The translations under genes and the position numbers were made by a program. DNA of 64,000 bases from CAMFTQ01 sp051881615. Its GTDB lineage: Bacteria > Bacillota > Clostridia > Oscillospirales > Acutalibacteraceae. The stretch is from contig JBJEQF010000004.1 in the NCBI GenBank assembly GCA_051881615.1, forward strand, positions 11,299-75,298. Direction: 5' to 3'. Positions 44,576-53,200 of the stretch are shown piece by piece. The notes under the pieces were generated by a model, which saw nothing but the letters and a program-made list of their open reading frames with translations, made no database searches and was not told the DNA's origin. Within the stretch, counting starts at the first letter, position 1; each line of letters opens with the position of its first letter.

Positions 44576-45277
44576 TTCTTCTAAATATTTCATCAGTTCA
44601 TCAAAACCGCCGTTTTTATACAAAGCTATGTCCTTGTTCTCTTTGTTTATCAGGCAATCTGTGAGCAGGAATGTTTTTATACCGATTTTTTCTGCTACCA
44701 TATCCTCTGTCACGTCATTTCCGACCATAAGGCACTCCTGCGGATTTGTCTGCAGCTTTTGCATAATGTCGCTGTAATACTTAGGATTAGGCTTTGAAAA
44801 GCCAGTGTTTTCGTATGTTGTGATAAGCTCAAAATCATCAGGGTCAAGTCCTGCCCATCTGATACGGCTGTGTGTAGCTGTTGTCGGGAAAATCGGGTTA
44901 GTTGCCAGCGCAACTCTGAAGCCTAAGTCTTTTGCAAGACGTACAGCCCTTGACGCTTTTTCGTTAAATCCGCATACCTCTTTCACATTCTGAAATTCGT
45001 TTTTGTAAAACTCATCAAACATAGGTCTGTCCTGAAGTGATTTCTCGCCGAAAAGCTGTGCAAAGGTTTGCCAGAATACTTCTTCGTTTATGCTGTTGCC
45101 GTCATTTTTTATCATAGCGGCGGTGCCTGCCCATACTGCCTCTGTCAGCTTTTTAGGCTCATAGCCTAAGGGAGCAAGTGTTTTCGCAAGCTGTTTAAAA
45201 TATGCTTTTACAAACAGCTCCTGATCCATAGGTAAAAGTGTTCCGTCCAAATCAAATAAAACAGTTCTGATGCTCAT
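44558..45277 (-). CDS. HAD-superfamily hydrolase
   Basis: A cytoplasmic phosphatase of 239 residues. It has motif I, FDLDGTLL (residues 8-15), motif II, ALATNP (about 123-128), Lys in FSKPNPKYY (about 158) and motif III, MVGNDVTEDMVA (about 181-192). A helical cap lies between motifs I and II. The substrate cannot be told from sequence. It resembles general sugar-phosphate or nucleotide phosphatases. It stands alone, divergent from the sigF operon, with a possible promoter near 45340-45370. Confidence 0.9.
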   Translation of the reverse strand: MSIRTVLFDLDGTLLPMDQELFVKAYFKQLAKTLAPLGYEPKKLTEAVWAGTAAMIKNDGNSINEEVFWQTFAQLFGEKSLQDRPMFDEFYKNEFQNVKEVCGFNEKASRAVRLAKDLGFRVALATNPIFPTTATHSRIRWAGLDPDDFELITTYENTGFSKPNPKYYSDIMQKLQTNPQECLMVGNDVTEDMVAEKIGIKTFLLTDCLINKENKDIALYKNGGFDELMKYLEEIKSSL

Positions 45278-45490
45278 AAAAATATCCTTTCAATCGTTTG
45301 GAGTATAATTTTTGAAATACTTTCTGTAGAGTTATTTTACCATATCGGTTCGAATTTGTCGATAAAATAAATGCGCATAAAACAGAAAAAACTTTTCTCG
45401 ACAACAGAATAAAACAAATTTTTTTGCCTACACTTATTATTATATGGGTGTAGGTTTTATTACTTATAACATAAAAAAGGAATGAAAAAA

Positions 45491-45793
45491 TTGGTGAATA
45501 TTGAAATTAACGACGGCACTGTTACCGCCTTTTTATCGGGAGAAATTGACCACCATACCTCGGCAGAAATCCGCAGGGAGATAGACACAACAATCGAGAG
45601 GGTGCGACCCGATATTTTACAGCTTGACTTTAAGGGTGTGCAGTTTATGGACAGCTCGGGTATTGGTCTGATTATGGGCAGATACAGACAAATGAGCCTT
45701 TTAGGCGGCAACGTATCTGTCATAAATATACCCAAGCACCTCGAAAGACTTGTAAGACTGTCGGGAATAACAGCGTTAGGAGTAATGAAATGA
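45491..45793 (+). CDS. spoIIAA: Anti-sigma F factor antagonist SpoIIAA
   Basis: A STAS-domain protein of about 100 residues that releases sigma F from SpoIIAB in the forespore. The phosphorylated serine lies in QFMDSSGIGLIMGRY, an exact family signature. An ATG at 45482 sits directly on the AAGGA ribosome site, so the TTG at 45491, nine bases after it, is the preferred start, and the GTG at 45494 is possible. The stop overlaps the spoIIAB start (ATGA), giving coupled translation, as usual in this operon. Confidence 0.94.
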   Translation: MVNIEINDGTVTAFLSGEIDHHTSAEIRREIDTTIERVRPDILQLDFKGVQFMDSSGIGLIMGRYRQMSLLGGNVSVINIPKHLERLVRLSGITALGVMK

Positions 45794-46239
45794 AAATTAT
45801 AAATGAAATGAATTTAAGCTTTTCAAGCAAAAGCACAAACGAAGGCTTTGCAAGAAGCGCAGTGGCGTCATTTGCACTGTCGCTTGACCCCACAATAAAC
45901 GAGCTTGCAGATATAAAAACAGCTGTTTCCGAGGCGGTGACAAACTGCATTGTTCACGGCTACGAAATGAACGCAGGCACTATTTACATAAACGCAAAAA
46001 TTACCGACAAGAGCAAGATAATTATAAAAATCCGAGATAAGGGCAGAGGAATTAAGGATATCGAAAAAGCGATGGAGCCGTTGTTTACAACAGCAGGCGG
46101 TGAAAGAGCAGGACTCGGCTTTGCCGTTATGCAGAGCTTTATGGACAAGGTAAAGGTAAGCTCGACGCTAGGCAAGGGAACAACTGTGTATATGGAAAAA
46201 TCAATTATCAGAAATCTAAGCTATGAACAAAAACGATAG
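45790..46239 (+). CDS. spoIIAB: Anti-sigma F factor / serine kinase SpoIIAB
   Basis: A GHKL kinase of 149 residues that binds sigma F and phosphorylates SpoIIAA. It has the N-box EAVTNCIVHGYE, the G1 box IRDKGRGIKD and the G2 region TAGGERAGLGFAVMQSF. Its first codon overlaps the spoIIAA stop by four bases, and its end overlaps the sigF start by 17 bases. The compact three-gene order is the standard forespore-specific module, good evidence that the organism can sporulate. Confidence 0.96.
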   Translation: MKIINEMNLSFSSKSTNEGFARSAVASFALSLDPTINELADIKTAVSEAVTNCIVHGYEMNAGTIYINAKITDKSKIIIKIRDKGRGIKDIEKAMEPLFTTAGGERAGLGFAVMQSFMDKVKVSSTLGKGTTVYMEKSIIRNLSYEQKR

Positions 46240-46879
46240 TATAATTAAGAATAACTTAGGGCTTGTTCACGCCTGCTGTAAAAGGTTTGCAGGCAGAGGT
46301 ATAGAATATGAGGAGCTGTATTCGGCAGGTTGTGAGGGGCTTGTAAAGGCTGTCAAAAGGTTTGACGAGAGCAGAAATCTACAGCTTTCAACCTACGCAG
46401 TGCCTGTTATTATGGGCGAAATCCGCCAGCTTTTCAGAGATGCAGGTACGGTAAAGGTCAGCCGAGGATTAAAGGACCTTGCGCTAAAAATCGCAAGGGT
46501 AAATGAAGAATACGCAAAGAAAACAGGCAGGGAGCTTACAGTTTCGGAGCTTTCGCAAATACTGTGCGAGCCGAATGAAAAAATCAGCGAGGCACTTTGC
46601 TGTATGCAAACGCCCGTTTCACTGACATCAGGCTATGACGAAAACGAGGAAGCAGAGCTTGATATTCCCGTAGATTCACAGGAGGAAAAAATAGCCGAAA
46701 GGCTGTCGCTTTGTCAGGTTATAGGCGAGCTGTGCGACAACGATAAAATGATAATTGAGCTTAGATACTATAAGCAGAAAACACAGTCACAAACGGCGCA
46801 GCAGCTCGGTATGACGCAGGTTCAGATAAGCAGACGTGAAAAGAAGATTTTACAACAGCTGAGAGAAAAGCTGTCGTAA
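46223..46879 (+). CDS. sigF: Sporulation sigma factor F
   Basis: A sigma-70 family factor of 218 residues that directs early forespore transcription. Region 2 is YEELYSAGCEGLVKAVKRFD with the -10 recognition helix that follows, region 3 is RGLKDLALKIARVNEEY, and region 4 has QTAQQLGMTQVQISRREKKI as the HTH. It overlaps spoIIAB by 17 bases. A strong bidirectional hairpin ends the operon at 46924-46962. Confidence 0.96.
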   Translation: MNKNDSIIKNNLGLVHACCKRFAGRGIEYEELYSAGCEGLVKAVKRFDESRNLQLSTYAVPVIMGEIRQLFRDAGTVKVSRGLKDLALKIARVNEEYAKKTGRELTVSELSQILCEPNEKISEALCCMQTPVSLTSGYDENEEAELDIPVDSQEEKIAERLSLCQVIGELCDNDKMIIELRYYKQKTQSQTAQQLGMTQVQISRREKKILQQLREKLS

Positions 46880-46923
46880 CGGTCAGCTGTTTTTGGCTGC
46901 ATAAGCATTCTTTAATAAAAAGC

Positions 46924-46968
46924 TATCCGCCCCGACAGAAAACTAATCTGTCGGGGCGGATAATTATA
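46924..46968. terminator. Bidirectional terminator between sigF and amt
   Basis: A 16-bp stem TATCCGCCCCGACAGA / TCTGTCGGGGCGGATA with a 7-base loop and AT-rich flanks. It serves the convergent sigF and amt genes. Confidence 0.88.
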
Positions 46969-46994
46969 TAAAAGGATAGGGAAAGTGAATATAA

Positions 46995-48722
46995 TTACTC
47001 AACATCCTGTAAAGCGTCATAGCCTCTTTCGCCTGTACGAACCTTTACTACATCCTCTACGTTGTGGATAAAGATTTTACCGTCGCCGATATGGCCTGTG
47101 TAAAGTGCCTTGACAGCCGCCTGAACAACTGTTTCAACAGGGATTTTGCATACAACGATTTCAACCTTCATCTTAGGCAGCAGGTTCATTTCTACTGCAA
47201 CACCACGATAATACTCTGCCTTGCCCTTCTGAACGCCGCAGCCGAGTACCTGTGATACAGTCATACCTGTGATGCCTACCTCGTCCATAGCTGTCTTTAA
47301 AGCCTCGAGCTTGCTTTGCTTTAAGATGATGTCGATCTTTGTGATCTTGTTCTCGCCTGTTGAAGTACCCTCTGCAACCTGTACGGGGATTGCGGCAACA
47401 GCAGGAACATCGCCTGTTATCTGAGTATCGGGAACATCGTCAAGAGAAGCGTTTTCAACTACTGCCGGCATAAAGTCAGCGTAGGAGCTGATTAAGCCAT
47501 GCTCTGTAAGGTCAAGACCTATCATTTCTTCTTCCTTAGAAGCTCTCAGACCGAATATTGCCTTGATAGCCTTGAATACGATAAACATAGTAACTACTGT
47601 CCAAGTGCCTACAGTAAGAACGCCAAGTGCCTGAATACCAAGTTGATTGAAGCCACCGCCGTAGAAAAGACCTGTTATGCCGTCCTGACCCTTGCCTGTT
47701 GCGAAAAGACCAACTGCAAGTGTACCCCAGATACCGTTAGCACCGTGAACTGCTACAGCACCTACAGGATCGTCTATCTTGAGCTTGATGTCGATAAATT
47801 CAACTGCAACTACTACGAGGATACCTGCTACAAGACCGATTATTGCAGCGCCTAATGCGTCAACATCGGCACAGGGAGCTGTGATAGCAACAAGACCTGC
47901 AAGTGAGCCGTTGAGTGACATTGAAACATCAGGCTTGCCGTTTTTGATCCAAGTGAAAATCATTGTTGTGCAGGTTGCAACAGCCGGAGCAACCGTTGTT
48001 GTAAGGAATATCTGACCGAGGAAATCAGTGTTGCCTGCTGCAGCACCGTTAAAGCCGTACCAGCCGAACCACAGGATAAATACGCCTAATGCGCCGAGTG
48101 TAAGGCTGTGACCGGGGATAGCGTTTACCTTGCCATTTTTGCCGTATTTACCGATACGGGGACCGAGTATTGCTGCACCGATTAAAGCTGAGATACCGCC
48201 AACCATATGAATTGCGCAGGAGCCTGCAAAATCAATAAAGCCAAGCTGTGAAAGCCAGCCGCCGCCCCAGATCCAGTGAGCCTCAATCGGGTAAATAACA
48301 GCTGAGATTACGCCCGAATATACGCAATAGGAAATAAATCTTGTTCTTTCTGCCATAGCACCCGAAACGATTGTTGCGGTTGTAGCACAGAAAACCATAT
48401 TAAATACGAAATTGTGCCAAGGGAAGTTTGCAAAGTCGGTAAAAATCTGCCAGTCAGGCTTGCCGATAAGACCGAAAAATGCGTTTTCACCGCATAAAAT
48501 TCCAAAGCCGAGCAGCATAAATACTACTGTACCGATGCAGAAGTCCATCAGGTTTTTCATAATGATGTTACCTGCATTCTTTGCTCTTGTAAAGCCTGTT
48601 TCTACCATCGCAAAGCCTGCCTGCATAAAGAATACAAGCGCTGCGCCTATCAGAAACCACACGCCCTCTGTTCCGAAAATGGTTGAGTTCAGAGCGTCTT
48701 GTACTACATTTTCTACGTTCAT
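46995..48722 (-). CDS. amt: Ammonium transporter fused to a PII signal protein
   Basis: A 575-residue fusion. Residues 1 to about 405 are a full Amt channel with about 11 membrane segments, including FVFNMVFCATTATIVSGAMAER, the twin-His region (AIHMVGG, VAVHGANGIWGT) and GSLAGLVAITAPC. After a linker of about 55 residues, a GlnB/GlnK-type PII domain fills about 465-575. Its T-loop is KAEYYRGVAVEMNLLPK and its C-terminal signature is GKIFIHNVEDVVKVRTGERG. PII normally blocks Amt as a separate trimer. Here it is tethered, which predicts built-in control by ATP/ADP and 2-oxoglutarate. It lies downstream of glnN. Confidence 0.95.
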   Translation of the reverse strand: MNVENVVQDALNSTIFGTEGVWFLIGAALVFFMQAGFAMVETGFTRAKNAGNIIMKNLMDFCIGTVVFMLLGFGILCGENAFFGLIGKPDWQIFTDFANFPWHNFVFNMVFCATTATIVSGAMAERTRFISYCVYSGVISAVIYPIEAHWIWGGGWLSQLGFIDFAGSCAIHMVGGISALIGAAILGPRIGKYGKNGKVNAIPGHSLTLGALGVFILWFGWYGFNGAAAGNTDFLGQIFLTTTVAPAVATCTTMIFTWIKNGKPDVSMSLNGSLAGLVAITAPCADVDALGAAIIGLVAGILVVVAVEFIDIKLKIDDPVGAVAVHGANGIWGTLAVGLFATGKGQDGITGLFYGGGFNQLGIQALGVLTVGTWTVVTMFIVFKAIKAIFGLRASKEEEMIGLDLTEHGLISSYADFMPAVVENASLDDVPDTQITGDVPAVAAIPVQVAEGTSTGENKITKIDIILKQSKLEALKTAMDEVGITGMTVSQVLGCGVQKGKAEYYRGVAVEMNLLPKMKVEIVVCKIPVETVVQAAVKALYTGHIGDGKIFIHNVEDVVKVRTGERGYDALQDVE

Positions 48723-48750
48723 TTATATCTCTCCTTATGTATAAAAAATA

Positions 48751-48800
48751 AAAGACGTGCAAAATTTGAATTTGCAAAAATCCAAATTTTTCACGTCTTT
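48751..48800 (-). terminator. Terminator/attenuator between glnN and amt
   Basis: AAAGACGTG and CACGTCTTT arms with AAAATTTG/CAAATTTT inside, followed on the minus strand by TATTTTTT, 30 bases before the amt start. It may end glnN RNA and limit read-through into amt. Confidence 0.8.
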
Positions 48801-48839
48801 GTGTACAGTCTTTAATTTTTAATTGTGCTTAACGTCTTA

Positions 48840-50933
48840 TTAAACACTAAAGAGTAAATCGCCGTATGTCGGCATAGGCCAGTAGTCTGAAGCTGTGTTG
48901 ATTTCCATTTCATCTGCTACGGCTCTGAGCTCCTGCATTGCAGCAAATACGCTGTCGTGATAGAAGCTTGCGTAGCTCTGGATATCGTCCTCATACTCGT
49001 TAGCCTTGATAAGTGTTGCTTCTAATGCGTCAATCTTCTTAGCAAAGCAAGAAAGAAGCTTTGAAAGCTTGAGTACAAGCTCCTCTTCAACATCTGTCGG
49101 AATAGCGGCAGACAGTGACTTTTTAGCAAGCGCTGTGTCTGTCAGCTCACGAACATAAGCAGATACGGCAGGTAAAATATCCTTCTTAGCCATATCAAGA
49201 GAAGTAAGAGCCTCAATGTTGATTACCTTTGCGTAGTTCTCAAGTAAAATCTCATATCTTGCGTGCATTTCGTCACGAGTGTAGATTTTATTCTTTTCAA
49301 AGAGAGCCACGTTCTTGTCAGAAATGTAATACGGAAGAGCCTCAGGCGTTGATTTAAGGTTATAAAGACCTCTTCTTTCAGCCTCTTTAACCCATTCGTC
49401 TGTATAGCCGTCGCCGTTGAAGATAATTCTCTGATGCTTTGTAAAGATGTCCTTGATAACAGCCTTTACGGTAGCGTCAAAGTCGTCTGCGTCTTTAATT
49501 CTGTCGTAAATCTGAGAAAGCTCCTCAGCAACGATAGTATTAAGAATAATGTTGGGGCAAGAGATATTGATTGCTGAGCCGAGGCTTCTGAATTCAAACT
49601 TGTTGCCTGTGAAAGCAAACGGTGATGTACGGTTTCTGTCTGTAGTATCCTTTTTGAAGTCGGCTAAAACGTCAACGCCGAGCTTCATTGTATCACTGCT
49701 TGGCTTTTCGTAATCCTTGCCGCTGATGATAGCGTCAACAACAGCTCCCAGATCATCGCCCAAGAACATTGAAATGATAGCAGGCGGTGCTTCGTTTGCG
49801 CCGAGTCGGTGGTCGTTACCGGCAGACGCAACAGAAACTCTTAATAAATCCTGATATTCGTCAACAGCCTTTACGATAGCTGCAAGGAATACGAGGAACT
49901 GTGTATTTTCAGCCGGAGCCTTGCCGGGATTTAACAGGTTTTCGCCTGTGTTTGTTGAGATTGACCAGTTGTTGTGCTTACCGGAGCCGTTTACACCTGC
50001 AAAAGGCTTTTCGTGAAGCAGGCATACAAGACCGTGCTTTTCTGCAACCTTTTTCATAATCTCCATAGTGAGCTGATTCTGGTCGGTTGCAAGGTTTGTA
50101 GTAGTAAAGATAGGTGCTAATTCGTGCTGAGCAGGTGCAACCTCGTTGTGCTTAGTCTTTGCAAAGATACCTAATTTCCACAGCTCCTCGTCAAGATCAG
50201 CCATAAAGGCTGTTACACGAGGCTTGATAGCACCGAAGTAGTGATCCTCAAGCTCCTGACCCTTTGGTGCTTTTGCACCGAAAAGAGTTCTGCCTGTAAA
50301 GAAAAGGTCTTTTCTCTGATTATATAATTCTTTATCAACAAGGAAATATTCCTGTTCAGCGCCGACTGTTGTTGCAACTCTTGTAACGTCTGTTTTGCCG
50401 AACAGATGAAGAACCTTAACTGCCTCTGCACTGAGTCTTTCCATTGAACGAAGAAGCGGAGTCTTTTTGTCAAGAACCTCGCCTGTGTATGAACAGAAGG
50501 CTGTCGGAATGTAAAGTGTGCCGTCCTTGGCAAATGCGTATGATGTAGGATCCCATGTTGTGTAGCCTCTTGCTTCAAATGTTGCACGGATACCGCCGTT
50601 AGGGAAGGATGAAGCGTCAGGCTCGCCCTTTATTAGCTCCTTGCCCGAAAACTCCATAATTACCATACCGTTGTCTGTCGGGTTAATGAAGCTGTCGTGC
50701 TTTTCTGCCGTAACGCCTGTCATTGGCTGGAACCAGTGTGTGTAGTGTGTGCAGCCCTTTTCGATAGCCCATTCCTTCATAGCGTGAGCCACTGCGTTTG
50801 CAACCGTTGTGTCAAGCGGCTCGCCATCCTGAATAGTTTTCTTTAATGCCTTGTAAATTGTCTTTGGGAGTCTTTCTTTCATGGCCTCGTCATTGAAAAC
50901 CATACTGCCGAAGATCTCAGGTACATTTGCCAT
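48840..50933 (-). CDS. glnN: Type III glutamine synthetase GlnN
   Basis: Makes glutamine from glutamate and ammonium. The 697-residue size, far above the roughly 450 of GSI, is typical of GSIII, which forms dodecamers in Bacteroides and Clostridia. Family signs are an N-terminal FGSMVFNDEAMKERLPK, GVTAEKHDSFI, GAEQEYFLVDKE (metal-binding Glu) and VNGSGKHNNWSIST near the active site, then GNDHRLGANEAPPA. The gene has a TTGACA/TATACT promoter and a leader with a strong terminator (50970-51010) that overlaps an alternative hairpin, so expression is probably controlled by antitermination. The ANTAR regulator gene is directly divergent. It is followed by the Amt-PII gene. Confidence 0.97.
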   Translation of the reverse strand: MANVPEIFGSMVFNDEAMKERLPKTIYKALKKTIQDGEPLDTTVANAVAHAMKEWAIEKGCTHYTHWFQPMTGVTAEKHDSFINPTDNGMVIMEFSGKELIKGEPDASSFPNGGIRATFEARGYTTWDPTSYAFAKDGTLYIPTAFCSYTGEVLDKKTPLLRSMERLSAEAVKVLHLFGKTDVTRVATTVGAEQEYFLVDKELYNQRKDLFFTGRTLFGAKAPKGQELEDHYFGAIKPRVTAFMADLDEELWKLGIFAKTKHNEVAPAQHELAPIFTTTNLATDQNQLTMEIMKKVAEKHGLVCLLHEKPFAGVNGSGKHNNWSISTNTGENLLNPGKAPAENTQFLVFLAAIVKAVDEYQDLLRVSVASAGNDHRLGANEAPPAIISMFLGDDLGAVVDAIISGKDYEKPSSDTMKLGVDVLADFKKDTTDRNRTSPFAFTGNKFEFRSLGSAINISCPNIILNTIVAEELSQIYDRIKDADDFDATVKAVIKDIFTKHQRIIFNGDGYTDEWVKEAERRGLYNLKSTPEALPYYISDKNVALFEKNKIYTRDEMHARYEILLENYAKVINIEALTSLDMAKKDILPAVSAYVRELTDTALAKKSLSAAIPTDVEEELVLKLSKLLSCFAKKIDALEATLIKANEYEDDIQSYASFYHDSVFAAMQELRAVADEMEINTASDYWPMPTYGDLLFSV

Positions 50934-50969
50934 TAAAATCTCTCCTATCCGTAATATAAAAGTCTATTA

Positions 50970-51010
50970 AAACACAAAAGGACGCTGTAGACCAAATGCC
51001 TACAGCGCCC
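50970..51010 (-). terminator. Attenuator terminator in the glnN leader
   Basis: On the minus strand, GGGCGCTGTAG (51010-51000) pairs with CTACAGCGTCC (50990-50980), then runs into TTTTGTGTTTT before the glnN ribosome site. Confidence 0.82.
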
Positions 51011-51017
51011 TTGCTGT
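51002..51017 (-). promoter_or_regulatory. Candidate ANTAR-binding hairpin in the glnN leader
   Basis: On the minus strand, ACAGC and GCTGT close a six-base loop AAGGGC, with A at position 1 and G at position 4, as in ANTAR targets. It uses the 5' arm of the terminator at 50970-51010, so the two structures exclude each other. Only one of the two hairpins usual for ANTAR targets is clear. Confidence 0.55.
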
Positions 51018-51029
51018 GTCAACACCGCA

Positions 51030-51058
51030 AGTATATACTTTTCGGCGGAATTTGTCAA
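51030..51058 (-). promoter_or_regulatory. Promoter of glnN
   Basis: On the minus strand, TTGACA (51058-51053), a 17-base spacer and TATACT (51035-51030). Transcription would start near 51023. Confidence 0.85.
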
Positions 51059-51189
51059 TAGCTTTTTTGAAAAAATTTTAAAATTTGCAAGATTTATAAT
51101 TTTTCTTGCAAAAACAATGACAATATCAATAAAAATATGCTAAATTTAGACAAAAAAGAAATTTTCTGTATATTTATTTTCATTTTCTG

Positions 51190-51219
51190 TTGACTAAAGC
51201 ACTTTTTGTACTGTATAAT
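51190..51219 (+). promoter_or_regulatory. Promoter of the ANTAR regulator gene
   Basis: TTGACT (51190-51195), an 18-base spacer and TATAAT (51214-51219), divergent from glnN. The leader to the proposed start is about 205 bases, with no clear structure. Confidence 0.6.
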
Positions 51220-51432
51220 CATATTCATAAAATCAGGTAACAATAACAATAAAACGCATATCTTTTTAAAGGACTGTTTAAACAAGGCAGAAAAAGCAAA
51301 AATATTTGTCGATTATTCTAAGAAAGAATAAAATTTTGCGCTCTATCCTTTACAATGTATTAGATATATTATGTGTACTTTATTTTTGTAATTGTTACGT
51401 TATCTATCCTGCTTGCAATTTTGGTGACATTT

Positions 51433-52002
51433 ATGAAAAAAGCATTGATTGTTTCAAAAACTGAACAAAGCGCAGAACAGATTAAGGCTCTTTTGCAAAG
51501 CGAAGGCTATGAGGATTTTTCGCAGACGCTAAGCTCGGCAGACGCAAAAAATCTGATTGCAGAAAGCGTGTTTGACCTGATTGTAATTAACGCCCCTATT
51601 GCCAACGAGTCGGGCATTAAAACTGCCGACTATGCGGCAAGGCATACAAGAGCCTGCGTTATTATGATTGTCAAAGAGGATTTTGCAAACGAGGTTTCCG
51701 ACCAAATGGCAGAATGCGGTGTGCTTGTAATATCGAAGCCGATAAATAAGCACCTGTTTCACCATTACCTGCTTTTTACCGACTTTTTCAAACGCCGTAT
51801 GCTCGGCGTGATGGAAGAAAACGATAAGCTAAAGCAGATGGTAGAGGAAATGAAGCTTGTAAATCGTGCAAAGTGCCTTTTGATGCAGTGCCTTTCTATG
51901 AGCGAGGCACAGGCGCACAGGTACCTTGAAAAACAGGCGATGGATATGCGAATGAGCAAAATCGAAATAGCCAAGCAGGTTTTGAAAATATACGATTATT
52001 AA
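51433..52002 (+). CDS. ANTAR-domain antiterminator with pseudo-receiver
   Basis: A predicted RNA-binding regulator of 189 residues. The N-terminal part (KKALIVSKTEQS to VISKPINK) has the response-regulator fold pattern. The acidic pair is missing, and the phosphorylated Asp is replaced in LIVINAPIANESG, so it is probably not phosphorylated. A coiled linker (about 120-140) precedes the ANTAR domain, RAKCLLMQCLSMSEAQAHRY to IEIAKQVL. The start at 51433 is preferred because the upstream frame codes a hydrophobic stretch with no ribosome site. It is divergent from glnN, whose leader has a terminator and an ANTAR-like hairpin, so regulation of nitrogen genes by antitermination is likely. Confidence 0.88.
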   Translation: MKKALIVSKTEQSAEQIKALLQSEGYEDFSQTLSSADAKNLIAESVFDLIVINAPIANESGIKTADYAARHTRACVIMIVKEDFANEVSDQMAECGVLVISKPINKHLFHHYLLFTDFFKRRMLGVMEENDKLKQMVEEMKLVNRAKCLLMQCLSMSEAQAHRYLEKQAMDMRMSKIEIAKQVLKIYDY

Positions 52003-52081
52003 AAATGTAATCGGTAAAGCTTTAGAGTTAGCCGATAATGAGCATTACAAAGAGTATTACGTTGAAAGGAATGGAAAAGCT

Positions 52082-53155
52082 ATGAGCCGCAGGGCATATT
52101 TAATTCTTGAAAACGGCACAGTATTTGAAGGCAAGTCCTTTGGTGCAGAAAAAGAAACAACAGGCGAGCTTGTTTTTACAACAGCTATGACAGGTTATCT
52201 TGAAACACTCACCGACCCCAGCTACTTTGGTCAGGTGGTTGTGCAAACATTCCCTTTAATCGGCAATTACGGTGTTATTCCCTCTGATTTTGAGAGCAGC
52301 GCCCCCGCCTTAAAGGCATATATAGTCAGAAATTGGTGCCAGGAGCCTTCCAACTTCCGTTGTAAGGGCGATCTTGACACCTTTTTAAAAAGCACCGATA
52401 TCCCCGGTCTTTACGATATAGACACAAGAGCGCTTACAAGAATTGTAAGGGAATACGGTGTTATGAACTGCAAGCTGACATACACGCTTGATAATAAAGA
52501 AAAGGATCTTGAAGAGATTAAAGGCTACAGAGTGACAAAGGCTGTAGCGTCAGTTTCTGTTAATGAAAAAGAGTTGTTTGAAAGTAAAGAAAAGAAAAGA
52601 AGCGTTGTACTCTGGGACTTCGGCGCAAAGAGCAACATCCGCCGAGAGCTTGTAAACAGAGGCTGCGACGTAACGGTTGTACCGTCAACAGCTACAGCAG
52701 AGGAGATAAAGGCGCTTAATCCCGACGGAATTATGCTTTCAAACGGACCGGGAGATCCTACAGAAAATACAAACGTAATAAGCGAGCTTAAAAAGCTGTG
52801 CGAATATAAAATACCGACCTTCGGCATCTGCCTTGGACATCAGCTTCTGGCACTTTCACAGGGTGCAAAAACAGTAAAATTGAAGTACGGTCACAGAGGC
52901 TCAAATCAGCCGGCAAAGGATTTAAAAACAGGCAGAGTTTACATCACAAGCCAGAATCACGGCTATGCGGTAGTAGGCGACAGTCTGCCTGAAAACGCAG
53001 AGGTAAGCTTTGTAAACGGTAATGACGGAACGTGCGAGGGCGTAAACTACACAGATATGCCTGCATTCTCTGTTCAGTTTCACCCCGAGGCTTGCGGCGG
53101 TCCGCTTGACACAGCGTTTTTGTTCGACCGCTTTATGCAGATGATTGATAATTGA
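52082..53155 (+). CDS. carA: Carbamoyl-phosphate synthase small subunit
   Basis: CarA is the glutaminase that feeds ammonia to CarB for pyrimidine and arginine synthesis. The 357-residue product has the N-terminal CarA domain (LENGTVFEGKSFGA, TAMTGYLETLTDPSY) and a class I amidotransferase domain. The catalytic Cys is in FGICLGHQLLAL, and the His-Glu pair is in QFHPEA. AAAGGA precedes the ATG. It is 45 bases before carB. No pyrimidine attenuator or PyrR site is obvious upstream. Confidence 0.97.
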   Translation: MSRRAYLILENGTVFEGKSFGAEKETTGELVFTTAMTGYLETLTDPSYFGQVVVQTFPLIGNYGVIPSDFESSAPALKAYIVRNWCQEPSNFRCKGDLDTFLKSTDIPGLYDIDTRALTRIVREYGVMNCKLTYTLDNKEKDLEEIKGYRVTKAVASVSVNEKELFESKEKKRSVVLWDFGAKSNIRRELVNRGCDVTVVPSTATAEEIKALNPDGIMLSNGPGDPTENTNVISELKKLCEYKIPTFGICLGHQLLALSQGAKTVKLKYGHRGSNQPAKDLKTGRVYITSQNHGYAVVGDSLPENAEVSFVNGNDGTCEGVNYTDMPAFSVQFHPEACGGPLDTAFLFDRFMQMIDN

Positions 53156-53200
53156 TATAAATATAGAAAAGCCGTATTTTTTGAAAGGAATTGACTTAAT

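Noticed and set aside
51094..51285. A 63-codon minus-strand ORF in the glnN-ANTAR gap
   Set aside because: AT-rich low-complexity sequence with Lys/Phe/Leu bias. It covers the divergent promoter and has no ribosome site.
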